DNA from: Novipirellula galeiformis
GTDB lineage: Bacteria > Planctomycetota > Planctomycetia > Pirellulales > Pirellulaceae
Direction: 5' to 3'
DNA: 64,000 bases
Assembly: GCF_007860095.1 (NCBI RefSeq)
Contig: NZ_SJPT01000002.1
Span: 186,001 to 250,000, forward strand
This document shows positions 8,602 to 17,335 of the stretch, one piece after another. The translations under genes were made by a program, and so were the position numbers. How positions within the stretch are numbered: position 1 is the stretch's first letter; every line of letters starts with the position of its first letter. The notes under the pieces are model-generated. The model did not search any database and was not told the origin of the DNA. It was given only the letters and a program-made list of their open reading frames with translations.

Positions 8602-9729
8602 CTATTCGGCTGAGAATTTGAATGTCGTGGTCGTCCGATACTCATCCCCAGGCGAGAGAATCGTTGACGGGAACGCCGGTTGGTTAGGGCTATCGGGGTA
8701 GTGCTGAGTTTCGAGACAGAGCCCGCTTCGTTGGACGTAGGGCTTGCCCGATTTTCCGATCAAACGACCATCAAGAAAGTTGCCGCTGTAGAATTGCAGG
8801 CCCGGTTCGGTGGTGAAGACTTCAAGTTGGCGTCCCGAAGCCGGGTCTTTCAATCGAGCGGCGAGCGTCATCGCGTTAGGGTCGGCACCTTTGGCTAAGA
8901 CAAAATTGTGATCGTAGCCGAGACCGATTTTCAATTGTTCGTTCTCCGTCGAAATATCCCGTCCAATCGGTTTGGACGCACTAAAGTCAAACGGGGTGCC
9001 CCCGACGTCGGCCAATTCGCCCGTCGGAATCATGCTTTCATCGATGGGCGTGTATTGCTTTGCGTTGATCATCAATTCGTGATCAAGAATCGTCCCATTA
9101 CCTTCGCCCCGCAGATTGAAGTAGGTGTGCTGAGTGAGGTTGACTGGAGTCTTTTTGTCCGTGGTCGCAACGTAGTCGATCACCAACTCATTGGCATTGG
9201 TCAGTTTGTAGTCGACTTTCAGGTTCAAGTTGCCTGGGTAACCTTCTTCACGGTCCTTGGCGGTGTAGTGCAACTCGACGCCGCACCAACCATCGCCTTC
9301 GATGGGCTTGGCATCCCAAACCACTTTGTCGAAGCCGATCGCTCCGCCGTGTAGATGATTTGCGCCGTTGTTAACGGCCAACGGATACGTTTCACCATCA
9401 ATCGTGAATTTTCCTTTGGCGATCCGGTTTGCATAGCGTCCGACGACGGCGCCAAAGTAAGGCTTGTCCACCGCGTTGATATAGTCTTCAACACGGTGAT
9501 ACCCCAACGCGACATCCGCGAACTTACCCTCGCGGTCGGGAACGAGGATGGAGGTAATGATCGCCCCATAGTTAGTCACCGTGACGGTCATGCCTGCTTC
9601 GTTTTTCAACGTGTAAAGCTTGATGGAGTCAAAGTCGCCAACCGTCACGCCTGCACGCATTGGAGTCGGTGCAAGCGTGTGTAAGCCGATCGTGAACGCG
9701 GCAAAGATCAGGAAAGATTGTAAGTTCAT
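8602..9729 (-). CDS. galM: Aldose 1-epimerase (galactose mutarotase), exported
   Basis: A 375-residue protein with a Sec-type signal at the N-terminus (MNLQSFLIFAAFTIGLHTLA). It interconverts alpha and beta anomers of hexoses such as galactose or glucose. Family landmarks are all present: VVGRYANRIAKGKFTIDG, the substrate-binding NNGANHLHGG, the catalytic-histidine block LTQHTYFNLRG, GYDHNFVLAKG, and near the C-terminus EPGLQFYSGNFLDG with the catalytic-glutamate segment GLCLETQHYPDSPNQPAFPS. Length is normal for the family plus the signal. The export signal suggests a periplasmic mutarotase, a recurrent form in sugar-degrading bacteria. The symporter gene is 196 bp upstream on the same strand, and coordinate action in sugar uptake is a reasonable inference. 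Confidence 0.94.
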   Translation of the reverse strand: MNLQSFLIFAAFTIGLHTLAPTPMRAGVTVGDFDSIKLYTLKNEAGMTVTVTNYGAIITSILVPDREGKFADVALGYHRVEDYINAVDKPYFGAVVGRYANRIAKGKFTIDGETYPLAVNNGANHLHGGAIGFDKVVWDAKPIEGDGWCGVELHYTAKDREEGYPGNLNLKVDYKLTNANELVIDYVATTDKKTPVNLTQHTYFNLRGEGNGTILDHELMINAKQYTPIDESMIPTGELADVGGTPFDFSASKPIGRDISTENEQLKIGLGYDHNFVLAKGADPNAMTLAARLKDPASGRQLEVFTTEPGLQFYSGNFLDGRLIGKSGKPYVQRSGLCLETQHYPDSPNQPAFPSTILSPGDEYRTTTTFKFSAE

Positions 9730-9925
9730 CGGATGTGCCTATTCTTTCAAAACCAGCTACTTGGTAGATCAGCGAAGGGGGGGCTAAGTTGAACGCAGGT
9801 ATTCCTGTTTCGATTGTAAATCAAATCTCAATGACTGCATCACTTTAAATGATGCGTGGATAGCGCCAGCGTTTGTAATGAACCACGCGGCATTTCTCGT
9901 TTCGACGCTATCACATTGCCGCTCG

Positions 9926-11566
9926 TTATGAGCGTGGAAGCAGGACGCTAAAGTCAGCAAACGTGGTGTAGATCGCGATCACAATCACAATTAAGGCAAT
10001 TCCCGCTGGGGTCGCGTAACGCCACGGTGTCATATTCACCGCACCAACGTCTTGTTGCGTGAACTCGGTCTCGCGGGGATGAACCTCACCGATCACCAAC
10101 ATCAAAACGACCAACCAGGCGAACACCATGCCGAGGAAGTGAAAATCGTGGACCGATGCAACGATCGCATCAAACGGGCTGACGAAGTAACCGACCGCAA
10201 TGACCACGAATCCGGCAATTAAACCGATCTTGGCGGCAATCGCGGGAACCCGCCGGGTCAACATGCCGACGATCACGACCGCAAAGATGGGAATGAAATA
10301 CATCCCGTTCATTTTTTGCAGATACCCGAAGATGCTGGTCGTTTGAGCGAGCAAGGGGGCGAGCGTCATCGCCACAATGGCGACGATCCAGCCAAACCAT
10401 TTTCCCGAGCGAACGATCGTCGCTTCGGATGCATCCGGTTTGGCGACACTTTTGTACAACCCGAGACTAAACAGTGTGCACGCACTGTTGAGCGCAGAGT
10501 TAAAGCTGGAAAGAATTGCACCGATCATCACGGCAGCAAAGAATCCCGTTAACGGCCCCGGCAGCACTCGATTGACCAGCAACCCATACGCCTTGTCCGC
10601 CTTGATGTCCTCGCCCGCAAACATCGAATAAGCGATCATCCCAGGAACCACAAGGTACAAAGGCCCAAGCAACTTAAAGGCTCCCGTTAGAAGCACTCCC
10701 TTCTGACCTTCGGCCAAACTGCTCGCACCGAATGTCCGCTGGATGATCTGTTGGTTCGTGGTCCAATAAAACAGGTTGAGCAGAAAAATCCCGGCGAAAA
10801 TCGATCCGAAGGGGACCGATGAAGCATTGCTGCCCACGGAATTGAAACGATCTTTCTGGTCGGAGTAAAGCAAATCGGCACCCGCGAACACTCCCGCTCC
10901 ATCCCCCAGGATATTCAACGCGTAATAAGTGATCAGCAATCCACCGACGAGCAAACCGATGCCATTGAGCGTGTCGGACACGGCCACGGTTCGCAGTCCA
11001 CCGAACAAGGCATAGATCGAGCCGATGATCCCAACAAGCCAAACGATAAGCACCAACGAAAGCGTCTCTCGATCGACATTGAGTGTCTCCGGCAGCGATC
11101 CGAGCATGCTCGGCACATTCAGGATATCGAGCATCCCGCGAGCACCGGTGTAGAGAATGATTGGCAAGAGAATGCCGACATAGGCCACCAAGAAGATGAC
11201 GTTGGTGATCACCTGAGTTTGGTGATCAAAACGAATTTCGAGATACTGAGGTACCGTCGCCACGCCGCTTTTCAAAAATCGGGGCAGGAAGAACCACGCC
11301 ATGAAGACCAACGCGACCACGGCGACGACTTCCCACACCATCACGCACAACCCGTCGGTGAACGCGGCGCCGTTCAATCCGACCATCTGCTCGGTCGAAA
11401 GGTTCGTCAACAATAGTGAGCCTGCGATCAGCGGGAATGTGAGGGTGCGACCGCCCAAGAAATATCCTGAACTACTTTGGTGATCGTCTCTGCGAGTCAG
11501 CCACCAAGTCAGCACGCCCACGAGCGAGGTAAAGAAGAGAAACCAGAAGATTGTCAGAGCGTCCAC
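9926..11566 (-). CDS. Sodium:solute symporter (SSS family, SGLT-like)
   Basis: A 546-residue integral membrane protein with 13-14 predicted hydrophobic segments, starting at a GTG (11566) directly before the first membrane helix (MDALTIFWFLFFTSLVGV). SGLT-type landmarks are visible: SSSGYFLGGRTL, SLLLTNLSTEQMVGLNG in the sodium-site helix, GLRTVAVSDTLNG, and NLFYWTTNQQIIQRTFGA. The family couples Na+ entry to uptake of sugars, inositol or similar solutes across the inner membrane. The sugar-type motifs and the adjacent mutarotase point to a hexose, but the substrate is inferred. It is the first gene of a minus-strand series with galM and the sulfatase; a 1.27-kb gap lies upstream. Confidence 0.93.
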   Translation of the reverse strand: MDALTIFWFLFFTSLVGVLTWWLTRRDDHQSSSGYFLGGRTLTFPLIAGSLLLTNLSTEQMVGLNGAAFTDGLCVMVWEVVAVVALVFMAWFFLPRFLKSGVATVPQYLEIRFDHQTQVITNVIFLVAYVGILLPIILYTGARGMLDILNVPSMLGSLPETLNVDRETLSLVLIVWLVGIIGSIYALFGGLRTVAVSDTLNGIGLLVGGLLITYYALNILGDGAGVFAGADLLYSDQKDRFNSVGSNASSVPFGSIFAGIFLLNLFYWTTNQQIIQRTFGASSLAEGQKGVLLTGAFKLLGPLYLVVPGMIAYSMFAGEDIKADKAYGLLVNRVLPGPLTGFFAAVMIGAILSSFNSALNSACTLFSLGLYKSVAKPDASEATIVRSGKWFGWIVAIVAMTLAPLLAQTTSIFGYLQKMNGMYFIPIFAVVIVGMLTRRVPAIAAKIGLIAGFVVIAVGYFVSPFDAIVASVHDFHFLGMVFAWLVVLMLVIGEVHPRETEFTQQDVGAVNMTPWRYATPAGIALIVIVIAIYTTFADFSVLLPRS

Positions 11567-12131
11567 CGCTGCCTCGTTGTCGTTTGAAGTGGGAACGCGG
11601 CATCCATGTCGCGTCGAACTGTGAAATTGGGAAATGACGATGTTCGGCTGAGGCGAAACTACAGCGCTGCGACATGCGTGGGGGCATCAAGTTTGATTGC
11701 TCGCGGGACTCCAAATCGGAATGCCGTCCACGTGAAAACGGCTTCCCCCCACAGCGATGGCAACTTCCGCAATCGTCAACCACGGCGGCGCCGAGGCTCC
11801 CGTGGGCTGACACACTTTTAAAAGCGGAGCGTCGATATAGGTTGGATTTGTAATGGAATACGGGACGGGCGGTCTGGGAATGGGCGATCAGGGAATGGGC
11901 ACCGATGCAACGCCCATCCCTGCGGGGGCGGTCGAGTTCACTTGCTACTTGACGAAGGGGGCGGACGATGCAGGGCTGGTCCTGATCGGATGGGGAATCG
12001 GCTTTGCTCGGTAGAATGCATCGCGGATCGATTGCAGGCGGCCACTGTGAGGCCCCTTATTATGGGCGCCCACACGACGTGACACAATAAGCCGATCCTG
12101 TTCCTAGTTGAGGAATATTGCCAAAAACGTC

Positions 12132-12173
12132 CCCGCGTGTTCAAGCCCGCGTGTGCAAGCCCGCGTGTTCAAG
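12132..12173. repeat. 14-bp tandem repeat, 3 copies
   Basis: Unit CCCGCGTGTTCAAG at 12132-12145 and 12160-12173, with one substitution (CCCGCGTGTGCAAG) in the middle copy at 12146-12159. Confidence 0.88.
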
Positions 12174-12401
12174 GGAATCACTTCCGCAACGCCCGTTTCT
12201 CGTCGCTGACGAAAGAACGCATCGCAGGACGACCGAGCCGATCGATTTGCCAAGCGAGCCCCGGGGACCTCCGTGTTCACCCTACACCGTGATGGTGGCG
12301 GCGACCGTTCACGAAGCGACTTGAATTCTTTTGCCAGCGGAGTGACCGCGTCGCGCCCGCCGTTCTGAAGGAGCCATCTTGTCTCTTCCTCGGGAAATCA
12401 C

Positions 12402-12540
12402 AACCTGAATCGTCAGCGAGGGAGTGAGCCGAAATCGATTGTCCTTCGCTTAAACGCGTTGAATTTGCGTGTTTTCATAACCCGACGCATCAGCGAGGGA
12501 ATCACGCTCTTGGCTTGGTCCCGCGTTTGCGCGTCGGGTT
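12402..12540. repeat. REP-like palindromic elements, two adjacent copies
   Basis: The better copy spans 12479-12540, with outer arms AACCCGACGC and GCGTCGGGTT perfectly complementary and an internal GCATCAGCGAGGGA. A degenerate copy precedes it (CGTCAGCGAGGGAGTGAG at 12411-12428, with a weak right arm to about 12462). The same core recurs near 26379, 34735 and 54808, which identifies a dispersed family. Confidence 0.6.
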
Positions 12541-12838
12541 GTGATTTGCTCTGCGATACGGCGATACTACAACTTCAAAACGGACGTCTTTGGGAGAGGA
12601 GACAGGACGCGTCGGAGGCATGAAAGACGTGGAACTTCAAAACGATTGCCACAGGGTCAACGCATGATGTGCCGCTGCGGTGAACTTCGAAACGAACGGT
12701 GGAATATTGCCGGGCCAAGCACCCCCGATTGTGGCGGCGCGCCCCACGATCGTCTAACCTAATCCCGTCTCAGATGATTCACCTTAGCGGGATCGTTTGT
12801 TTTTATTCTCTGGGTTTGCTTAACGAGATGTCCAGCTT

Positions 12839-13234
12839 ATGTCACGAAAGAAGAATTTCACGATGGTTTACAGCATGCTTTTGGGAGCATCGATCTGTTT
12901 ACCGATTGTCGGCGCGAACGTAGCCATCGGAGAAGATGCACCGGAGGAAAAACCCTCGATCAAAGCGGTCATGAAAGCTTGCTTCAAAGGCCCGCTCGTC
13001 AAAAAGGTTGTCGCTGGAAAGGCGTCCGACGACGAGAAGAAAGAGTTGCATGCGATGCTTGTCGCGATGAGCGAAACGAAGCCACCGCGTGGCAGCGACG
13101 AAAGTTGGCAGAAGCTGAACAAGGCGCTGCGCGACGCAAGCGAGAAAATGCTCGACGGTGATGCCGCGGCAGCCAATCTGCTCAACAAAGCAGCGAACTG
13201 CAAAGCATGTCACAGCGAGCATAAACCGAAATAA
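12839..13234 (+). CDS. Small exported monohaem cytochrome c-like protein
   Basis: A 131-residue protein starting at the ATG at 12839, with a Sec-type signal (hydrophobic VYSMLLGASICLPIVGA, mature end near AIGED). The mature part is helical and lysine-rich. It ends with CKACH (CxxCH, the covalent haem c attachment motif) only 5 residues from the C-terminus. The size and C-terminal haem site resemble cytochrome c-prime or c556-like four-helix proteins, with the axial histidine in CxxCH. A role in periplasmic electron transfer or gas binding is inferred. It stands alone, 167 bp before the next gene; an imperfect GC hairpin follows at about 13263-13292. Confidence 0.75.
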   Translation: MSRKKNFTMVYSMLLGASICLPIVGANVAIGEDAPEEKPSIKAVMKACFKGPLVKKVVAGKASDDEKKELHAMLVAMSETKPPRGSDESWQKLNKALRDASEKMLDGDAAAANLLNKAANCKACHSEHKPK

Positions 13235-13401
13235 TTCGTTGACGAAATGGTGTTTTGCACTCACCGGGGCAGGGACAACGCCTGTCCCGGTGGAGAGTGT
13301 TAACAGTCTCTTGGTAAACTCGAACGCTTGTTGCGACGACCGCGTCGTGATTGACGTTCTCGTCTTCACCATCCACTTAATCTTTTGGAGCACTTGCACC
13401 C

Positions 13402-14241
13402 ATGACCTCTTTGACTCTTACGCGACGCGGTTTTCTGGCCGCCAGTTCGACGGTGGTAGCCGCAGCGACACTACCCTCGACCGCATTGGCGGCTCCCGCC
13501 AGCCGAGCGAAGCTTGGCATTCAGCTTTACTCGCTCCGTGGTTACAGCCTCGAGCAAGCACTTCAACACGCTAAAAACCTCGGTTTTGAGCAAGTGGAGT
13601 TTTACAGCGGGATGTTGCCCATCGATACAACGGCGGAAGATATCGCAGCGATAAAATCGAAGGTCGCTGACCTCGGTCTTTCGATTTCTTCTCACGGGGT
13701 GAATGGCTTTGGGGGTGACGAAGCTGCCAACCGAAAGGTATTCGAATTTGCCAAGGCGTTGGGGATCCCCACCATTACCGCCGACCCGGCGCCGGAGTCC
13801 TTTGACAATCTCGATGAGTTGGTCAAGGAATTCGACCTGCAAGTTGCGATCCACAACCATGGACCTGGGCATCGATACAACAAGGTGGTCGATGTTTTGA
13901 ATGCGATCCAGGGGCGGGACGAACGCATCGGTGCCTGTGCCGATCTGGGACACTACATTCGCTCGGGAGAGAACGCGACCGATGTGATTCGCTCGCTCAA
14001 AGGACGCTTGTACGGAATCCACTTGAAGGATTTTGCCGAGATGAAAAAGAAGGCCAAGGGGGTGATCCTGGGGCAAGGCCATCTCGATGTCGAAGGGGTT
14101 TTCTTCGCATTGGACGAAGTGGGCTTTCCCGCGAACGGGGCGCTCTCGCTCGAATACGAAGAGAACCCCAAGAATCCGCTAGCCGAAATCCGCGACTGCG
14201 TCACGGTGGCGAAGCAAGCGATGACGAAGGTTGCTGGTTAA
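13402..14241 (+). CDS. Tat-exported sugar phosphate isomerase/epimerase-like protein
   Basis: A 279-residue protein of the xylose isomerase-like TIM-barrel family (AP endonuclease 2 fold). The N-terminus has a twin-arginine signal (LTRRGFLAASS) with cleavage near ALAAP. The barrel opens with KLGIQLYSLRG and shows FEQVEFYSG, LSISSHGVNGFG, LQVAIHNHGPGHRY and IGACADLGHYIRSGE, where the His, Asp and Glu positions usually bind the divalent metal, and near the end LSLEYEENP. Such exported family members are abundant in planctomycetes and act on unidentified sugars. No operon partner is evident; a strong hairpin follows the stop codon. Confidence 0.88.
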   Translation: MTSLTLTRRGFLAASSTVVAAATLPSTALAAPASRAKLGIQLYSLRGYSLEQALQHAKNLGFEQVEFYSGMLPIDTTAEDIAAIKSKVADLGLSISSHGVNGFGGDEAANRKVFEFAKALGIPTITADPAPESFDNLDELVKEFDLQVAIHNHGPGHRYNKVVDVLNAIQGRDERIGACADLGHYIRSGENATDVIRSLKGRLYGIHLKDFAEMKKKAKGVILGQGHLDVEGVFFALDEVGFPANGALSLEYEENPKNPLAEIRDCVTVAKQAMTKVAG

Positions 14242-14259
14242 CGATTCGAAATCGGCATA

Positions 14260-14289
14260 CCCGAACGAACTCGGTTGAGCTCGTTCGGG
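14260..14289. terminator. Hairpin between convergent genes
   Basis: CCCGAACGAACTC (14260-14272) pairs with GAGCTCGTTCGGG (14277-14289) with one G-U pair and a 4-base loop, between the converging isomerase-like and EF-hand genes. No T-tract follows on either strand, but the stem is long and the placement fits a bidirectional terminator. Confidence 0.55.
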
Positions 14290-14310
14290 GCGGGGGGGCC
14301 ATCGAATCGA

Positions 14311-15243
14311 TTATTCGTCGCCGGATTCTCCGTCCGGTTTGCTGTCGGACTTGCTGTCCTTTTTGGAGGGAGGACGGCGAGGAGTTTTACCGCCTTCTTC
14401 TGCGCGGGGTTGTCCTTGGCCCGACATCCGCTCTCGGTTGCGTGGGCCTTTCGCGTCGGGGCCATTTCCATCACGCATTCGCTTCATTGCGGTTAACAGC
14501 TCTTCTCGCGAAACCGATTGGTCCGCGTTGCTGTCGATCCGCTCCAAACGTGCTCGCATCGGCTCGGGGATCTCGTCGCCGGTAAGCGCATCGTCGGAGT
14601 TGGCGTCCCGCCGCTGGAAAATCATGCGGACGAATCGTTCAGGGTTTTCGCTCGCCTCGGGTGGGACCCCGTCCCGACGCTCACGTTGAGTGGGAGCGTC
14701 ATCGCCACGTTTGGCTCCTTCGCGATCGGAATCGGGACGGCGCATACGTGGACGATCACCGCGGTCACCCTCGCGGCTACGACCGGGGAAATCTGCTTGC
14801 GGACGCAGTTCATCGAACGTCAGTGATCCGTCCTCGTTTTTGTCCAATTTTCGCAGCGCCGCGGATGCGTTGTCGAGTTCTTCCTCGGAGATCGTCCCGT
14901 CTGCGTCCGCATCCAAGGCAGCCAGAATTGGCATCCGTTGCATCATCTCTTTAGGAGAAGGTCTACCCGGTCCGCGGTCCCCATCGCCCCGCTCACGCGC
15001 GTCTCGATCGCGAGGGCCTCGCCGTTCGCCATCACGCTCACGCGGACCGCGATCCCGGGCCGCCTGTTCGCTGCCGTCTCGTTCGCTGCTGTCTCGATCG
15101 CGTGGGGGGTGTGCGTGACCAAACTCGATGCTTGCCAGGCTCAGGGAGCCAGTGATCAAGAGCATCCCGGCAACACGTTTCCAGGGAAAGAAGGGGGGCG
15201 TGGTTGTTGTTTCTACACACAACAAGTGTTTCGCTTGAGTCAT
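14311..15243 (-). CDS. Exported EF-hand calcium-binding protein
   Basis: A 310-residue protein. The ATG at 15243 is chosen over the adjacent TTG because an AGGTGG lies a few bases upstream. A hydrophobic signal segment (VAGMLLITGSLSLASIEFG) is followed by a highly charged, low-complexity Arg/Asp/Glu/Gly region of RD repeats. Four EF-hand loops are visible: DADADGTISEEE, DKNEDGSLTFDE, DANSDDALTGDE and DSNADQSVSREE, in two pairs separated by another charged stretch. The C-terminus is basic and polar. The family binds Ca2+; such RD-rich EF-hand exported proteins are common in planctomycetes and their role is unknown. It is monocistronic. Confidence 0.88.
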   Translation of the reverse strand: MTQAKHLLCVETTTTPPFFPWKRVAGMLLITGSLSLASIEFGHAHPPRDRDSSERDGSEQAARDRGPRERDGERRGPRDRDARERGDGDRGPGRPSPKEMMQRMPILAALDADADGTISEEELDNASAALRKLDKNEDGSLTFDELRPQADFPGRSREGDRGDRPRMRRPDSDREGAKRGDDAPTQRERRDGVPPEASENPERFVRMIFQRRDANSDDALTGDEIPEPMRARLERIDSNADQSVSREELLTAMKRMRDGNGPDAKGPRNRERMSGQGQPRAEEGGKTPRRPPSKKDSKSDSKPDGESGDE

Positions 15244-15409
15244 CAATTACCACCTATAGAAAAGAAGAAATTTGGGGGGCCACTCAAATAAACCCCTGGG
15301 ATATCGCTGGGTTCCGCGGGAATTCAAATCCAGATGTGAAATGGATCCAGGCCGCGTGTTATGATGGTGCGGACCGATGAACCACGATGACTTTCACGAG
15401 ATAATTTTC

Positions 15410-16459
15410 ATGCGACAACGATTAACGGCTTTGGCGGTGTTCACCCTAGGCGTGGCTCTTCTCTCGGCTCAGCACAGCTTTGCCGAAGATGGGCCTTTGG
15501 TTTACCAAGGTGACAGCGGGATCGGCTCAGGCAAGCATCTCGTTTTTTTAGCGGGGGATCATGAATACCGCAGCGAGGAAGCCTTGCCCGCTCTGGCACG
15601 AATCCTGGCCAAACGCCACGGTTTCAAATGCACGGTCCTATTTAATCTCGATCCGAAAACGGGATTCATCTTGCCGGGCAACAGTCACATGCCGCATACC
15701 GAGGTGATCGACTCCGCCGATCTGTTGGTTTTCGGGTTACGCTTCCAAAACTTTCCCGCTCCGCAAATGCAACCGATCGTCGATTACCTGAAACGTGGCG
15801 GTCCGGTGGTAGGAGTACGAACCAGTACACATGCGTTCAAGATCCCCACGGACTCGCCGTTTGCAAAGTACGATTTCCAGTACAAGGGCGCTGAGATGAA
15901 GGGGGGCTTTGGTCGGCAAGTGCTTGGGGAGACTTGGGCCGGTCACTACGGCAAGAATCATGTGATGAGTACGCGTTTGGAAATCGTTCCTGAAAACGCC
16001 GACCACCCCATCCTACGTGGGGTCAAAGATCTTTGGGTGCAAGCCGGTGGCTACTGGACCGATCCCGAGGCGAACTGCGTTGTGCTGGCTAACGCCCAAC
16101 CCCTACAAGGAATGGCTCACGATTCTCCCCCTGCGAAAGACAAACAACCTTGCCCGGGCGCCTGGGTGCGCACCTACCAAAGTGAAAGCGGAACCGCAGG
16201 ACGTGTCTTCACCACCACCTACTGTGCTTCCGAAGATATCCTTAACGATGGATTTCGCCGGTTGATGATCAATGGATGTTTGTGGGCATTGGGCAGTGAA
16301 GACAATATCACCGACGACTTGAATGTCGAGTTTGTGGGGCCCTACGATCCTTCGACGTTTAGCTTTGAAGGGCATCGTAAAAACGTCAAACCGCTCGACC
16401 TTTCTGGCTGGGATTCCCCCATCATGCCACGCCGAGAGGACGCCACCGAGGACAAGTAG
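15410..16459 (+). CDS. Exported ThuA-like domain protein
   Basis: A 349-residue protein. The ATG at 15410 is preferred because it begins the Sec signal (MRQRLTALAVFTLGVALLSA); an ATG at 15377 would add 11 polar residues. The mature part begins with HLVFLAGDHEYRSEEALPAL and continues as a class I glutamine amidotransferase-like (ThuA) fold: VIDSADLLVFGLRFQ, IVDYLKRGGPVVGVRTSTHAF, and later TTYCASEDILNDGFRRLMINGCLWALG. ThuA-like proteins are linked to trehalose or other sugar metabolism, but most planctomycete members have no assigned reaction. It has no same-strand partner within 200 bp. Confidence 0.8.
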   Translation: MRQRLTALAVFTLGVALLSAQHSFAEDGPLVYQGDSGIGSGKHLVFLAGDHEYRSEEALPALARILAKRHGFKCTVLFNLDPKTGFILPGNSHMPHTEVIDSADLLVFGLRFQNFPAPQMQPIVDYLKRGGPVVGVRTSTHAFKIPTDSPFAKYDFQYKGAEMKGGFGRQVLGETWAGHYGKNHVMSTRLEIVPENADHPILRGVKDLWVQAGGYWTDPEANCVVLANAQPLQGMAHDSPPAKDKQPCPGAWVRTYQSESGTAGRVFTTTYCASEDILNDGFRRLMINGCLWALGSEDNITDDLNVEFVGPYDPSTFSFEGHRKNVKPLDLSGWDSPIMPRREDATEDK

Positions 16460-16659
16460 CCGTCGGCAAAGAAAGCGGCAAGCGTCTCCCCGGATGCCGC
16501 GATTGAGCTGGTTTTCGTTTCTAGCAACGTCTTGATCGCTGGGATCACTCACTCGTGAATCCCGGGCGATCGTTGTCGTGTTCAAGGGGGGATGCAAGAC
16601 ACGATCCGCTGCTACAATCGCAGCTAAAACCTCTTACCTCGAATTACGATGGGAATCTG

Positions 16660-17151
16660 ATGAACGGAAAAGACGCGATTCGTTCGGCCATGAAGCTTAG
16701 TGACATGGTATTCCGCAGTTACATGAGCGATCTAGACGACGCCGAGATGATGCGGCGTCCCTGTGAAGGGTGCAACCACATCGCTTGGCAAACCGGGCAT
16801 TTGATTGCTGCGGAAGTCTCGATTCTCAACAGCATTGCACCGGGCGCGGGGGCTGAATTACCCGCGAAGTTCGCAGAAGCCCATTCGAAAGAGACCATCG
16901 CTTCGGACGACGCATCCGCGTTCCTCAGCCGTGAAGAATATTTGGCGTTATGGGACAACGTGCGGGCCGCGACGCTGCAGACTCTCGAAGCGATCAGCGA
17001 GGAGCAGTTGAATGCCGAATCGCCCGAGCATTTCCGTTCGTTCTGTCCCACCGTTGGCGATGTCTTTCTCTTGATTGGTACGCATCCAATGATGCATGCC
17101 GGGCAACTGGTACCCGTTCGCCGCCAGCTGGGAAAACCGGTACTGTTCTAG
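16660..17151 (+). CDS. DinB-like four-helix metal-binding protein
   Basis: A 163-residue cytoplasmic protein. The ATG at 16660 starts the conserved part (MNGKDAIRSAMKLSDMVFRS); a longer open frame reaches back to a GTG at 16555 but reads as a low-quality extension. The pattern of four helices with ICWQTGH-like HIAWQTGHLIAAEVSIL and a final THPMMHAGQLVPVRRQLGKP is that of the DinB/YfiT superfamily, whose histidines (here in TGH and MMHAGQ) bind a divalent metal. Family members include thiol-dependent S-transferases; the activity here is unknown. Confidence 0.8.
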   Translation: MNGKDAIRSAMKLSDMVFRSYMSDLDDAEMMRRPCEGCNHIAWQTGHLIAAEVSILNSIAPGAGAELPAKFAEAHSKETIASDDASAFLSREEYLALWDNVRAATLQTLEAISEEQLNAESPEHFRSFCPTVGDVFLLIGTHPMMHAGQLVPVRRQLGKPVLF

Positions 17152-17335
17152 CCATCGTTTAGTTGAATTCAAGACGTCGTCTACGATGGCGTCTTTCGTT
17201 GATGCACGCTTACGGCTCGAGTAATCGAGCAGCAGTGCCTCGTAGCGAAGCGGTTCCTTTTACTACGATGTCCGGTCGTAACAATCGCTCGAGCTGCGCA
17301 GCAGACCACCTAAGACCCGCTTGAGGTATCCACCG

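Larger units (their letters stand above)
11567..12838. other. Large non-coding gap, about 1.27 kb
   Basis: No supported gene; the open frames are short and arginine-rich with no recognisable motif. It holds a 14-bp tandem repeat (12132-12173) and two copies of the palindromic REP-like element (a degenerate one near 12402-12462 and a good one at 12479-12540). It could hide an untranslated RNA or a decayed gene. Confidence 0.5.
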
